Positions 1 through 5,462 of a stretch of DNA of 11,811 nucleotides are shown piece after piece. Both the position numbers and the translations under genes were made by a program. The stretch is taken from contig JAPLMO010000243.1 of NCBI GenBank assembly GCA_026386995.1, positions 1-11,811 on the forward strand. The letters are read 5' to 3'. The notes beneath the pieces were generated by a model. That model saw only the letters and a program-made list of their open reading frames with translations, searched no databases and was not told the origin of the DNA. Within the stretch, counting starts at the first letter, position 1, and every line of letters starts with the position of its first letter. This DNA comes from Planctomycetota bacterium (GTDB taxonomy: Bacteria; Planctomycetota; Phycisphaerae; FEN-1346).

Positions 1-1
1 G

Positions 2-214
2 ATGTCGCAGGCCGAGCGCGACCGCCTGGGCATCCAGAGCCTCCCCGGCAGCCTCACCGAGGCCATCGAGGAGATGGAGAAGAGCACGCTCATGCGCCGG
101 GCACTCGGGGACCACATCTTCGAGAAGTTCATCGAGAACAAGCGAATCGAGTGGAACGACTACCGCACGCAGGTCCACGAGTACGAGTTGAGGAAGTACC
201 TGGGCGTGCTGTAG
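2..214 (+). CDS. glnA: Glutamine synthetase, C-terminal end (partial, 5' end outside window)
   Basis: The last 70 residues of a type I glutamine synthetase, the cytoplasmic enzyme that makes glutamine from glutamate, ammonia and ATP. The reading frame is open to the left edge, so the first ATG in view is almost certainly internal. It matches the family's Met-Ser-x-x-Glu-Arg stretch ahead of the C-terminal helices. Recognisable family features are RLGIQSLPGSLTEAIEEME (residues 8-26), the ALGDHIFEKFIENK block (34-47), and the terminal VHEYELRKYLGVL. The Tyr of the adenylylation loop lies upstream and cannot be assessed. The gene ends in TAG at 212-214, which is also the left edge of a palindromic repeat element. 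The next gene is convergent. The family call is firm from these motifs; the subtype is not resolvable from this fragment. Confidence 0.93.
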   Translation: MSQAERDRLGIQSLPGSLTEAIEEMEKSTLMRRALGDHIFEKFIENKRIEWNDYRTQVHEYELRKYLGVL

Positions 215-359
215 CGGCGGGCGGCTGAGCGGGCGGGTGCCACGGTTTCGCCGTTCAGCAACCGTGCCGCTGTTCGACGCAGCGCACGGCTGCAAACAGC
301 GCAGCCGTGGCACCCGGCTTGAGCGAGACGGCCGCAAGCAAGCGGCGTCGCGCCCGCTA
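212..359. repeat. TA-ended palindromic element with a GGGTGCCACGG hairpin pair
   Basis: This fills the spacer between the convergent glnA and PEBP genes. Two hairpins, 234-266 and 285-316, are largely reverse complements of each other and are separated by an 18-nt spacer (267-284). The spacer matches, in reverse orientation and with two differences, the spacer of the copy at 3534-3615, so this is an inverted copy of the same module. The left hairpin has a changed stem (CACGGTT with AACCGTG). The outer ends read TAGCGG (212-217) and CCGCTA (354-359), a short inverted repeat, and both ends are the stop codons of the flanking genes. The outer repeat alone could be chance. The hairpins could also serve as a bidirectional terminator, but there is no U tract. 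Confidence 0.7.
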
Positions 360-947
360 CCGCGAGTAAATCCCCGTCAGTTTCCCCTGCGCCAGGACGT
401 GGCCCTTGATGTCAGACAGGAGGGTCTTCTTGTTGGCCCCGGCCCCCAGGGGGAGGTTTGTGTCGAGGGCGTAGATGACGAAGTTATAGTGATGCGTGCC
501 GTGACCTTTGGGCGGCATGGGCCCGTTGTAGCCGAGTTTCGGCCAACTGTTCATGCCCTGGGCGGCGCCGCCGAGTTCGGCCAGGAGTTCCCGCCTGGCG
601 ACCCCTTCGGGCAGTTTCCGCAGGTTGCCCGGCAGGTTCCAGATCAGCCAGTGGTCCCACGTGCCGACGGGGGCGTCGGGGTCGTCGCAGACGAGGGCGA
701 AGGTTTTCGTGCCGGGGGGCGGCTCGCCCCATTCCAGCGGCGGCGAGACGTCTTTGCCCTCGCCCGTGTACTGGACCGGGATCCGCTCGTTGTTGCCGAA
801 GGCGGGACTGGTCAGTGCGAAGGTCATGCCGCTTCCCTCCGGTTCGGGTTCCATGCTCTCGCAGGCGGTCGGCAACGACGCCATCACCGCCAGCGCAGGA
901 ATCACCAGCAGCAGGCAGGGTGAAACACGGTGAACGGTTGCGCCCAT
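357..947 (-). CDS. Secreted YbhB/YbcL-type PEBP (Raf-kinase-inhibitor-like) protein
   Basis: A 196-residue protein of the phosphatidylethanolamine-binding-protein superfamily, bacterial YbhB/YbcL branch. The sequence shows the ligand-pocket motif DDPDAP (residues 88-93), DHWLIWNLP (98-106) and the second conserved block GHGTHHYNFVIYALD (148-162) with its paired His. The N-terminus (about 1-29) is a hydrophobic export signal ending in LPTAC. A lipoprotein with Cys29 is possible, but the -3 residue is Pro, so the lipobox is poor and simple secretion is equally likely. Family members bind anionic ligands; no enzymatic role is established for the bacterial branch. The start at 947 is the only Met ahead of the signal peptide. 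A GGGAG lies about 17 nt upstream, further than usual. The gene is monocistronic and convergent with glnA, and its TAG stop coincides with an end of the repeat at 212-359. Confidence 0.9.
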   Translation of the reverse strand: MGATVHRVSPCLLLVIPALAVMASLPTACESMEPEPEGSGMTFALTSPAFGNNERIPVQYTGEGKDVSPPLEWGEPPPGTKTFALVCDDPDAPVGTWDHWLIWNLPGNLRKLPEGVARRELLAELGGAAQGMNSWPKLGYNGPMPPKGHGTHHYNFVIYALDTNLPLGAGANKKTLLSDIKGHVLAQGKLTGIYSR

Positions 948-973
948 CGATTCTCTCTCGGTTCCCTCCCCAC

Positions 974-979
974 ATTATA
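974..979 (-). promoter_or_regulatory. Possible -10 box for the PEBP gene
   Basis: On the minus strand this reads TATAAT, a perfect -10 hexamer in an AT-rich island within GC-rich DNA, 26 nt upstream of the PEBP start. No convincing -35 is seen at 16-18 nt spacing, so the call rests on the -10 alone. Confidence 0.3.
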
Positions 980-1041
980 TATGATGCGCTCGGCGCGCCA
1001 GCGCCGCAAGCGCAAACACGCGGCGTCGGTGAGGCGTCAGT

Positions 1042-1148
1042 TATGCCGGGTGGCATGGTCACGCTGTTGCGTGACCATGTTGCAGTGACGCGCCAGCTGC
1101 CGTTCGAGGCACATGGTCACGCAACAGCGTGACCATGCCACCCGTGTA
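1042..1148. repeat. Perfect nested palindrome (two 33-nt arms, each itself a hairpin)
   Basis: Arms 1048-1080 and 1111-1143 are perfect reverse complements over 33 nt, with a 30-nt spacer. Each arm is itself a hairpin: 1054-1064 (CATGGTCACGC) pairs with 1069-1079 around a TGTT loop, and likewise in the second arm. The DNA can therefore form either two small hairpins or one long cruciform stem. The outer edges can be read as TATGCCGGGTGG on the left and, on the opposite strand from the right, TACACGGGTGG, giving TA ends like the other elements here. It lies in the divergent spacer between the PEBP gene (-) and the MgtC-like gene (+), 99 nt ahead of the latter's start. No coding capacity is seen. 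Confidence 0.9.
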
Positions 1149-1247
1149 ACCGGCGAGCTGCCGTCGTCGGCCTCCGCCCTTGCGGCGCGGCAGGCTTGCG
1201 GCGATACTGTATCGGTCTGGCGCCGGCGCCAGGAAGGAGGCCCCCCG

Positions 1248-1739
1248 ATGGAACTGCTGGGAATACCCTTGGCGGATGATCTCTTCCAGCCGTGGCAGGT
1301 CTACGCCACCGACGTCGGCCGCATGGTGCTGGCCGCCGCCTGCGGCGCGGTGGTCGGCTGGGAGCGCGAGGCCCACGAGAAGGTCGCCGGCCTGCGGACC
1401 CACATGCTCCTTGCGATGGGGGCATGCCTCTTTTCCCTCGTGGCGCTGCGGATGCACGAAGATGTGGCCCAGACGGACGTGATGCGGCTCCTCCAGGGCA
1501 TGCTCATCGGCACGGGCTTCATCTGCGGCGGGGCGATCTTCCGCGAAGGGGCGTCGGTCAAGGGCCTGACCACCGCCACGGGCCTCTGGGTCATGGGGGC
1601 GGTGGGACTGGCCGCGGGCGTCGGGCAGTACTTCCTCGCCATCCTGACGACCGTCGTCACGTTCGTCGTCATGGCGTTTGTGTGGCGGGCGAAACATAAG
1701 TCCGAGGCGCCGGCGGCCGGCGACGGCAAACGCGGCTGA
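1248..1739 (+). CDS. MgtC/SapB-family membrane protein (short form)
   Basis: A 163-residue inner-membrane protein. The MgtC/SapB signature is clear: GAVVGWEREAHEKVAGLRTH (residues 33-52), followed by a glycine-rich membrane segment, GTGFICGGAIF (88-98), and LTTATGLWVMGAVGLAAGVG (107-126). Hydrophobic segments lie at about 22-37, 52-68, 82-98, 108-124 and 127-146. MgtC itself has an additional C-terminal ACT-like cytoplasmic domain. Here the protein stops after the last membrane segment with a 17-residue polar tail, so it is the membrane domain only. Relatives affect magnesium or phosphate homeostasis and F-ATPase activity in pathogens; the role of the short form is unknown. The start at 1248 has AGGAGG (1235-1240) at 7-nt spacing. 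The open frame runs further upstream into the palindrome but has no better start. lemA follows 120 nt downstream behind its own promoter. Confidence 0.88.
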   Translation: MELLGIPLADDLFQPWQVYATDVGRMVLAAACGAVVGWEREAHEKVAGLRTHMLLAMGACLFSLVALRMHEDVAQTDVMRLLQGMLIGTGFICGGAIFREGASVKGLTTATGLWVMGAVGLAAGVGQYFLAILTTVVTFVVMAFVWRAKHKSEAPAAGDGKRG

Positions 1740-1780
1740 ATCCGTGGAACGGCGTGATCGGGGCTGCGGCAGGGCCGGGC

Positions 1781-1809
1781 TTGCTATCGTTTCAATATTG
1801 TAGTATAAC
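1781..1809 (+). promoter_or_regulatory. Sigma70-type promoter of lemA-htpX
   Basis: TTGCTA at 1781-1786 and TATAAC at 1804-1809 are separated by 17 nt, inside a local AT-rich patch. Transcription would begin near 1816, about 45 nt upstream of the lemA start. Read by eye against the consensus. Confidence 0.5.
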
Positions 1810-1859
1810 CCTGACTTGTTATGCGGCCGCCCTGCGCGGCCCGCGAAAGGAGGCACATC

Positions 1860-2447
1860 ATGAGCGCATTGCTTGGCTTGGGTGGCGCGGCGTGTATCGC
1901 CTTGGCTGTCCTGGGCGGCCTTATCGTCCTGGTGGGCGGCTGGTTCATGCTCACCTACAACGGCCTCGTGCAACTCAGGAACGCCGTCAAGAACGCCTGG
2001 AGCCAGATCGACGTCCAACTCAAGCGCCGCTACGACCTGATTCCCAACCTCGTCGAGACCGTCAAGGGCTACGCCGGCCACGAGAAGGAAACGCTGGAGC
2101 GGGTCGTACAGGCCCGCCAGGCCGGCATTGCCGCCGCGACCGTCAAGGACCAGGCCGCGGCCGAGAACATGATCACGGGGGCACTGCGGCAACTGTTCGC
2201 CCTTTCCGAGGCATACCCGAACCTGAAGGCGAACGAAAACTTCCTGAAACTCCAGGAAGAACTGGCCTCGACCGAGAACAAGATCGGCTTCGCCCGGCAG
2301 TATTACAACGATGCCGTCCAGACGTTCAACACGCGCCAGGAGATGTTCCCGGCGAACCTGGTGGCCTCGATGCTGGGCTTCCAGCCGGCCGAGTTCTTCG
2401 AGATCGAAGACGCCGGCCAGCGCGAGGCGCCGAAGGTGAAGTTCTGA
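1860..2447 (+). CDS. lemA: LemA family membrane protein
   Basis: A 195-residue LemA protein. It has an N-terminal membrane anchor (about 11-33) with a very short N-terminal tail. The conserved helical body begins with YNGLVQLRNAVKNAWSQID (33-51), then VQLKRRYDLIPNLVETVKGY (52-71), NLKANENFLKLQEELASTEN (121-140), the YYNDAVQTFN block (148-157) and GFQPAEFFEI (173-182). The start at 1860 is set by AAAGGAGG (1846-1853) with a 6-nt gap; the open frame extends upstream but lacks a ribosome site. LemA forms a conserved pair with the HtpX protease in many bacteria. Here htpX begins one nucleotide after the lemA stop, so the two are almost certainly co-transcribed and translationally coupled. The biochemical role of LemA is not settled; involvement in envelope stress is an inference from its partner. 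Confidence 0.95.
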   Translation: MSALLGLGGAACIALAVLGGLIVLVGGWFMLTYNGLVQLRNAVKNAWSQIDVQLKRRYDLIPNLVETVKGYAGHEKETLERVVQARQAGIAAATVKDQAAAENMITGALRQLFALSEAYPNLKANENFLKLQEELASTENKIGFARQYYNDAVQTFNTRQEMFPANLVASMLGFQPAEFFEIEDAGQREAPKVKF

Positions 2448-2448
2448 G

Positions 2449-3393
2449 ATGGCTCAGTTCGAACAACTGACCTCGGCCAACAAACGCAACAGCGTTCTGC
2501 TGGTCATTCTGTTTATCCTCTTCATCTGCGCCCTGGGCGCAGTCCTGGGCTGGGCCGTGTTCGGCGACCCGATTGCGGCGGTCCCGAGCATCTTCCTGGC
2601 CCTGATCGTTTCGTCCATCTCGGCGATCATCGGCTACTATGCCGGCCCGTCGGCGGTGCTGGCGATGAGCGGCGCGCGGCCGATCGCCAAGGAAGACGAC
2701 CCGGAACTCTATAACGTCGTCGAGGAGTTGGGCATCGCCTCCGGCCTGCCGATGCCCGCCCTTTACCTGGTCGACACGCCCGCGATGAATGCCTTCGCCA
2801 CCGGCCGCGACCCGAAACACGCCTGCGTGGCCGTGACGAGCGGCCTGCGCGAGCGGCTCAAGCGTGACGAACTCCAGGGCGTCCTGGCCCACGAACTCTC
2901 GCACGTCCAGAACTTCGACATCCGGTTCATGACGCTCATGGCCGTCCTGGTGGGCGTCGTGGTCCTGGTGGCCGACATCGGCACGCGGGCGATCTTCTAC
3001 GGCGGGCGCGGCCGGTCGAGCGATCGCGGCAGCGGGGGCGGGGTGCTCCAACTGATCATTATCGTCCTGGCGATCCTCCTGGCGATCATCGCCCCGATCT
3101 TTGCCAAACTCATCCAGTTGGCCGTCTCGCGCCAGCGCGAGTTCCTGGCCGACGCCTCCGCCGCACGCATGACGCGCTACCCCGAGGGCCTCGCGCATGC
3201 GCTGGAGGCCCTGGCGTCCGAAACGGAGCCGATGCCCCAGGCCAGCCGCGCCACCGCTCACCTCTTTATCGTCCAGCCGCTCATGATGAACGGCCGGCGG
3301 CCCGGCGGCAGCGGCGAGAGCATGTGGTCCTCGCATCCGCCCATCGAAGAACGCATCCGCCGCCTGCGGTCCCTCGGAAACATCGAAGGTTGA
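2449..3393 (+). CDS. htpX: HtpX-type zinc metalloprotease (peptidase M48)
   Basis: A 314-residue integral membrane metalloprotease of family M48B, which degrades damaged membrane proteins. The zinc site is visible: HELSH at 148-152 gives two His ligands and the catalytic Glu149, and Glu231 in RQREFLADASAARM is the expected third ligand. Hydrophobic segments lie at about 16-37, 45-68, 161-177 and 199-222, matching the HtpX topology with the active site facing the cytoplasm. The C-terminal SSHPPIEERIRRL motif (294-306) is typical. A Gly/Ser-rich loop (184-198) separates the third and fourth segments. The start is 1 nt after the lemA TGA, with a weak purine-rich site inside the lemA end. Length is normal for the family. 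Two repeat elements follow downstream. Confidence 0.95.
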   Translation: MAQFEQLTSANKRNSVLLVILFILFICALGAVLGWAVFGDPIAAVPSIFLALIVSSISAIIGYYAGPSAVLAMSGARPIAKEDDPELYNVVEELGIASGLPMPALYLVDTPAMNAFATGRDPKHACVAVTSGLRERLKRDELQGVLAHELSHVQNFDIRFMTLMAVLVGVVVLVADIGTRAIFYGGRGRSSDRGSGGGVLQLIIIVLAILLAIIAPIFAKLIQLAVSRQREFLADASAARMTRYPEGLAHALEALASETEPMPQASRATAHLFIVQPLMMNGRRPGGSGESMWSSHPPIEERIRRLRSLGNIEG

Positions 3394-3414
3394 CCTCCGG
3401 GTTTTCCGACAGGA

Positions 3415-3498
3415 TAGTACGACAGCGCAATTTATAAGGTTTTGCGCGGCGGGTACGGAGACCCGCCGCGCAAGTAGTACAGTTGCTCTGTTGAACTA
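3415..3498. repeat. TA-ended palindromic element, TAGTAC family, one hairpin
   Basis: The ends 3415-3430 (TAGTACGACAGCGCAA) and 3483-3498 form an outer inverted repeat matching at 13 of 16 positions. Inside is a perfect 13-bp hairpin (3442-3454 with 3461-3473, loop 3455-3460) built on GCGCGGCGGG. The left end matches the right end of the element at 11436-11585 at about 18 of 21 positions, and the hairpin is the exact reverse complement of the one at 11466-11495. It follows htpX by 21 nt and may end its transcript, although no U tract follows. The right TA (3497-3498) is shared with the next element. Confidence 0.7.
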
Positions 3499-3657
3499 GT
3501 GTAGTGTTTCAGAATTATCGCACATTATGGTATCGGGTGCCACGGCTGCGCTGTTTGCAGCCGTGCTCTGCGTCGAACGGCGGCACGGCTGCAAACAGCG
3601 CAGCCGTGGCACCCGGTCGCCCTGGATAAGATATCATCTGAGTGAAACACTACACTA
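3497..3657. mobile_element. MITE-like element with terminal inverted repeats, carrying a GGGTGCCACGG hairpin pair
   Basis: Perfect 15-nt terminal inverted repeats, TAGTGTAGTGTTTCA at 3497-3511 and its complement at 3643-3657, bound a 161-bp element with no coding capacity. With one more base on each side both ends read CTAG, so the target could be TA or CTAG. The interior holds 3534-3565 and 3584-3615, perfect 32-nt reverse complements. Each folds as a hairpin (for example 3541-3549 with 3557-3565, loop GCTGTTT). A non-autonomous transposon, or a repeat captured by one, is the simplest reading. The element ends 34 nt before the next gene and could carry part of its promoter. Confidence 0.72.
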
Positions 3658-3691
3658 GGGCGGGAGAGTTCCAGGCGAGGGAAAGGTCTCA

Positions 3692-4531
3692 GTGCTGCGC
3701 TACGTCGGCTATCTTCTGATGGTCCTGGCGGTGTTGGCCATGGCGGGCACGGTGGTGGTCTGCCTCATCGGCGGCCTCCAGGAGGAGTTCCGTATGCCGG
3801 GCGCGATGCGTCTCGTCGCCTTCGACGAGGCCGCAACGACCAAGACGCCCGTCCTCCGCGTGGGGGCACAACTCCAGAACCTCGATTTCGGAAAACCGAT
3901 AGCCCTCGCCTACATGGCGGCCCGGTACGATGACGGCTGGTGCGAGAGCAGTTACACCAACTCGCTCGGGGTGATCCGGTGGGTCCGACGCGGGCCGTTG
4001 CCGGCGGGCCTGCACCATTACACCGCCTCGTTTCCCGAGACGCACCCGCGCGTCGACGTCCGGGCCGGCGCCACGGTCTGGGTAGTGCCGGCAGGGGTGC
4101 CCGCGCTGTGGGTGGATGCGGCGGCGCTGGGGCCCGAGCCTCAGGCGGGCGGCCCGGCCGCGACCCTTCCGTCCGCGGAGGCGATGCGCCCCGCCCTGGA
4201 TATGCTCAAAACGCTTGCAGGGGGAAGGCAAGTGGTGTACCTTGTCGCGGGCGGCGCAGACGACTACGCGGAGGTCCGCGAGCGGCTTCGGGAGGACGGC
4301 GCGACGCCGGGGCCCCTCATCTGGCTCCGCCAGGGCAACGAGGTCGAACGTCTGAAACTCCTGAAGGATGGCTGGCCCGACGTCGACGGCGCGGTCGTGG
4401 CGGCGCCGGTCGTGGCCGACGCGGTCGCCAAGTTGAAGGTCCGCGTTTTTCGTCTGCCGCGCGCGGCCGATGATGTGCTGCTGGAACCATCGAAGACGGG
4501 GGCTGTACGCAGTACGGGAGAAGGCAATTGA
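3692..4531 (+). CDS. Membrane-anchored protein with possible degenerate HAD-like domain
   Basis: A 279-residue protein that I do not recognise as a named family. Residues 5-28 form one membrane anchor. Residues 45-135 look like an all-beta domain ending in AGLHHYTASFPETHPRVD and ATVWVVPAG. Residues 138-255 have an alternating strand-helix layout recalling the HAD-like domain of App1/DUF2183-type phosphatases. ALWVDAAAL (138-146) sits where the first catalytic strand would be, VVYLVAGG..REDGATPGPLIWL (181-212) resembles the middle strands, and Lys222 and a VVAAPVVADA strand follow. If that reading is right, the second Asp of the DxD pair and the final acidic pair are missing, so the domain would be catalytically dead. 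The GTG start at 3692 has a purine-rich GAGGGAAAGG (3677-3686) 5 nt upstream. It overlaps the amidase gene by 4 nt, implying a shared envelope task. Confidence 0.7.
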   Translation: MLRYVGYLLMVLAVLAMAGTVVVCLIGGLQEEFRMPGAMRLVAFDEAATTKTPVLRVGAQLQNLDFGKPIALAYMAARYDDGWCESSYTNSLGVIRWVRRGPLPAGLHHYTASFPETHPRVDVRAGATVWVVPAGVPALWVDAAALGPEPQAGGPAATLPSAEAMRPALDMLKTLAGGRQVVYLVAGGADDYAEVRERLREDGATPGPLIWLRQGNEVERLKLLKDGWPDVDGAVVAAPVVADAVAKLKVRVFRLPRAADDVLLEPSKTGAVRSTGEGN

Positions 4532-5280
4532 GCGGGCGAGCCGGGTTCGCTGAAGTAGTCGTGCTGGCGTTGGCTGTGCTGTTGGTTGCGGGTTGTCAGC
4601 GGCAGGCGATGATCGTGTCGACGCCGCCGTCGATGAAACCCGATTCGCATGTCCGTAAGCCTCAGTTGCCGCCGCCCCCCTCGCCGCCCCCTGCGCCGGT
4701 CCCGGTCCGCAAGGAACCGCCGCTGCCGCCCCTGGAGATTCCCCGCAAGCCCGTCGATCCGCCCCTGCCGGCGCACGATGCGGCGTGGGAGGTACAGGTG
4801 ACCGAGCGGCCGTGGCGGTGGATCGTCATTCACCATAGCGCCACGGACGCCGGCTCGGCGGCCGCCTTCGACAACTTCCACCGCAACGGACGGCACTGGG
4901 ACGAACTGGGCTATCACTTCGTCATCGGCAACGGCGGCGGCGCGGGCGACGGCACCGTCGAGGTCGGCAGCCGCTGGCCCAAGCAGAAGTGGGGCGCCCA
5001 CTGCCGCGTCGGTGACAACGAAGAATATAACTATTTCGGAATCGGGATCTGCCTCGTCGGCAACTTCGAGAAGCGCTGTCCGAGCGAGGCCCAGATGCAG
5101 TCGCTCGCGCGGCTGGTCGGCTACATGGCGGCCCGATATAAGATCGACGAGTCGCACATCATCGGCCACGGCTCCGTCGGCGACACCCGGTGCCCGGGGC
5201 GCGGCTTTCCCATGGGCGACCTCTTGACCCGCGTGCACCGCGTTCAGACCGCCCGCGAGGGCCTCGCCAGCGCCGAGTGA
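4528..5280 (+). CDS. Lipoprotein N-acetylmuramoyl-L-alanine amidase (Amidase_2/PGRP fold)
   Basis: A 250-residue zinc amidase that cleaves the bond between N-acetylmuramic acid and L-alanine in peptidoglycan. The N-terminus (4-22) is a lipoprotein signal ending in LVAGC, predicting lipidation at Cys23. A proline-rich linker (about 47-82) follows, then the amidase domain (about 95-240). Zinc ligands by alignment with T7 lysozyme are His102 (in VIHHSA), His214 (in IIGHG) and Cys222 (in TRCPG). The spacing of 8 between the last two equals that in T7 lysozyme. Tyr129 is the likely catalytic tyrosine, and Thr220 replaces the phage lysine, as in PGRP amidases. The gene starts at a TTG inside the TTGA overlap with the upstream stop, with GGGAG (4516-4520) 7 nt before it. 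Translational coupling is therefore likely. A role in peptidoglycan turnover or recycling is inferred. Confidence 0.9.
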   Translation: MSGRAGFAEVVVLALAVLLVAGCQRQAMIVSTPPSMKPDSHVRKPQLPPPPSPPPAPVPVRKEPPLPPLEIPRKPVDPPLPAHDAAWEVQVTERPWRWIVIHHSATDAGSAAAFDNFHRNGRHWDELGYHFVIGNGGGAGDGTVEVGSRWPKQKWGAHCRVGDNEEYNYFGIGICLVGNFEKRCPSEAQMQSLARLVGYMAARYKIDESHIIGHGSVGDTRCPGRGFPMGDLLTRVHRVQTAREGLASAE

Positions 5281-5281
5281 G

Positions 5282-5406
5282 TAGTCCGTCACAATTGAAT
5301 CTACCGGGTGCCACGGCTGCGCCTTGTGCAGCCGTGGTCGTGGGCAGGCAAGCACGGCTGCAAACTGCGCAGCCGTGGCACTCACATAATCAAAGTTCAC
5401 GGACTA
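5282..5406. repeat. TA-ended palindromic element with third GGGTGCCACGG hairpin pair
   Basis: The outer ends TAGTCCGT (5282-5289) and ACGGACTA (5399-5406) are perfect complements over 8 nt, and agree at 13 of 17 when extended. Inside, hairpins 5305-5336 and 5353-5384 are near-perfect complements of each other and belong to the module seen at 234-316 and 3534-3615. The stem CACGGCTGC is kept, while the first loop reads GCCTTGT instead of GCTGTTT. The element begins one base after the amidase TGA. The rest of the spacer up to 5462 shows no gene and no clear promoter. Confidence 0.68.
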
Positions 5407-5462
5407 TGATGCAGGCGCGACCTTGAGGCCGCGGCTCGACTTGCCCCCCTGCGCCTGATACC

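Noticed and set aside
237..923. Plus-strand open frame over the PEBP gene
   Set aside because: The minus-strand frame carries the PEBP motifs and a signal peptide. This one starts inside a repeat and has no family features.
1059..2192. A 377-codon minus-strand open frame opposite mgtC and lemA
   Set aside because: It spans two well-supported plus-strand genes and the palindrome, and has no domain.
2326..3336. A 336-codon minus-strand open frame opposite htpX
   Set aside because: It is a shadow of htpX, with repetitive His/Asp/Arg-rich composition typical of antisense GC-rich frames.
3442..3473. Ordinary rho-independent terminator after htpX
   Set aside because: The stem is strong, but CAAGTAGTAC follows rather than a U tract, and the same hairpin recurs inside a repeat family. 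I list it as part of an element.
4264..5400. A 378-codon minus-strand open frame opposite the HAD-like and amidase genes
   Set aside because: It is a shadow of genes with clear signal peptides and catalytic motifs, and shows no recognisable domain or ribosome site.
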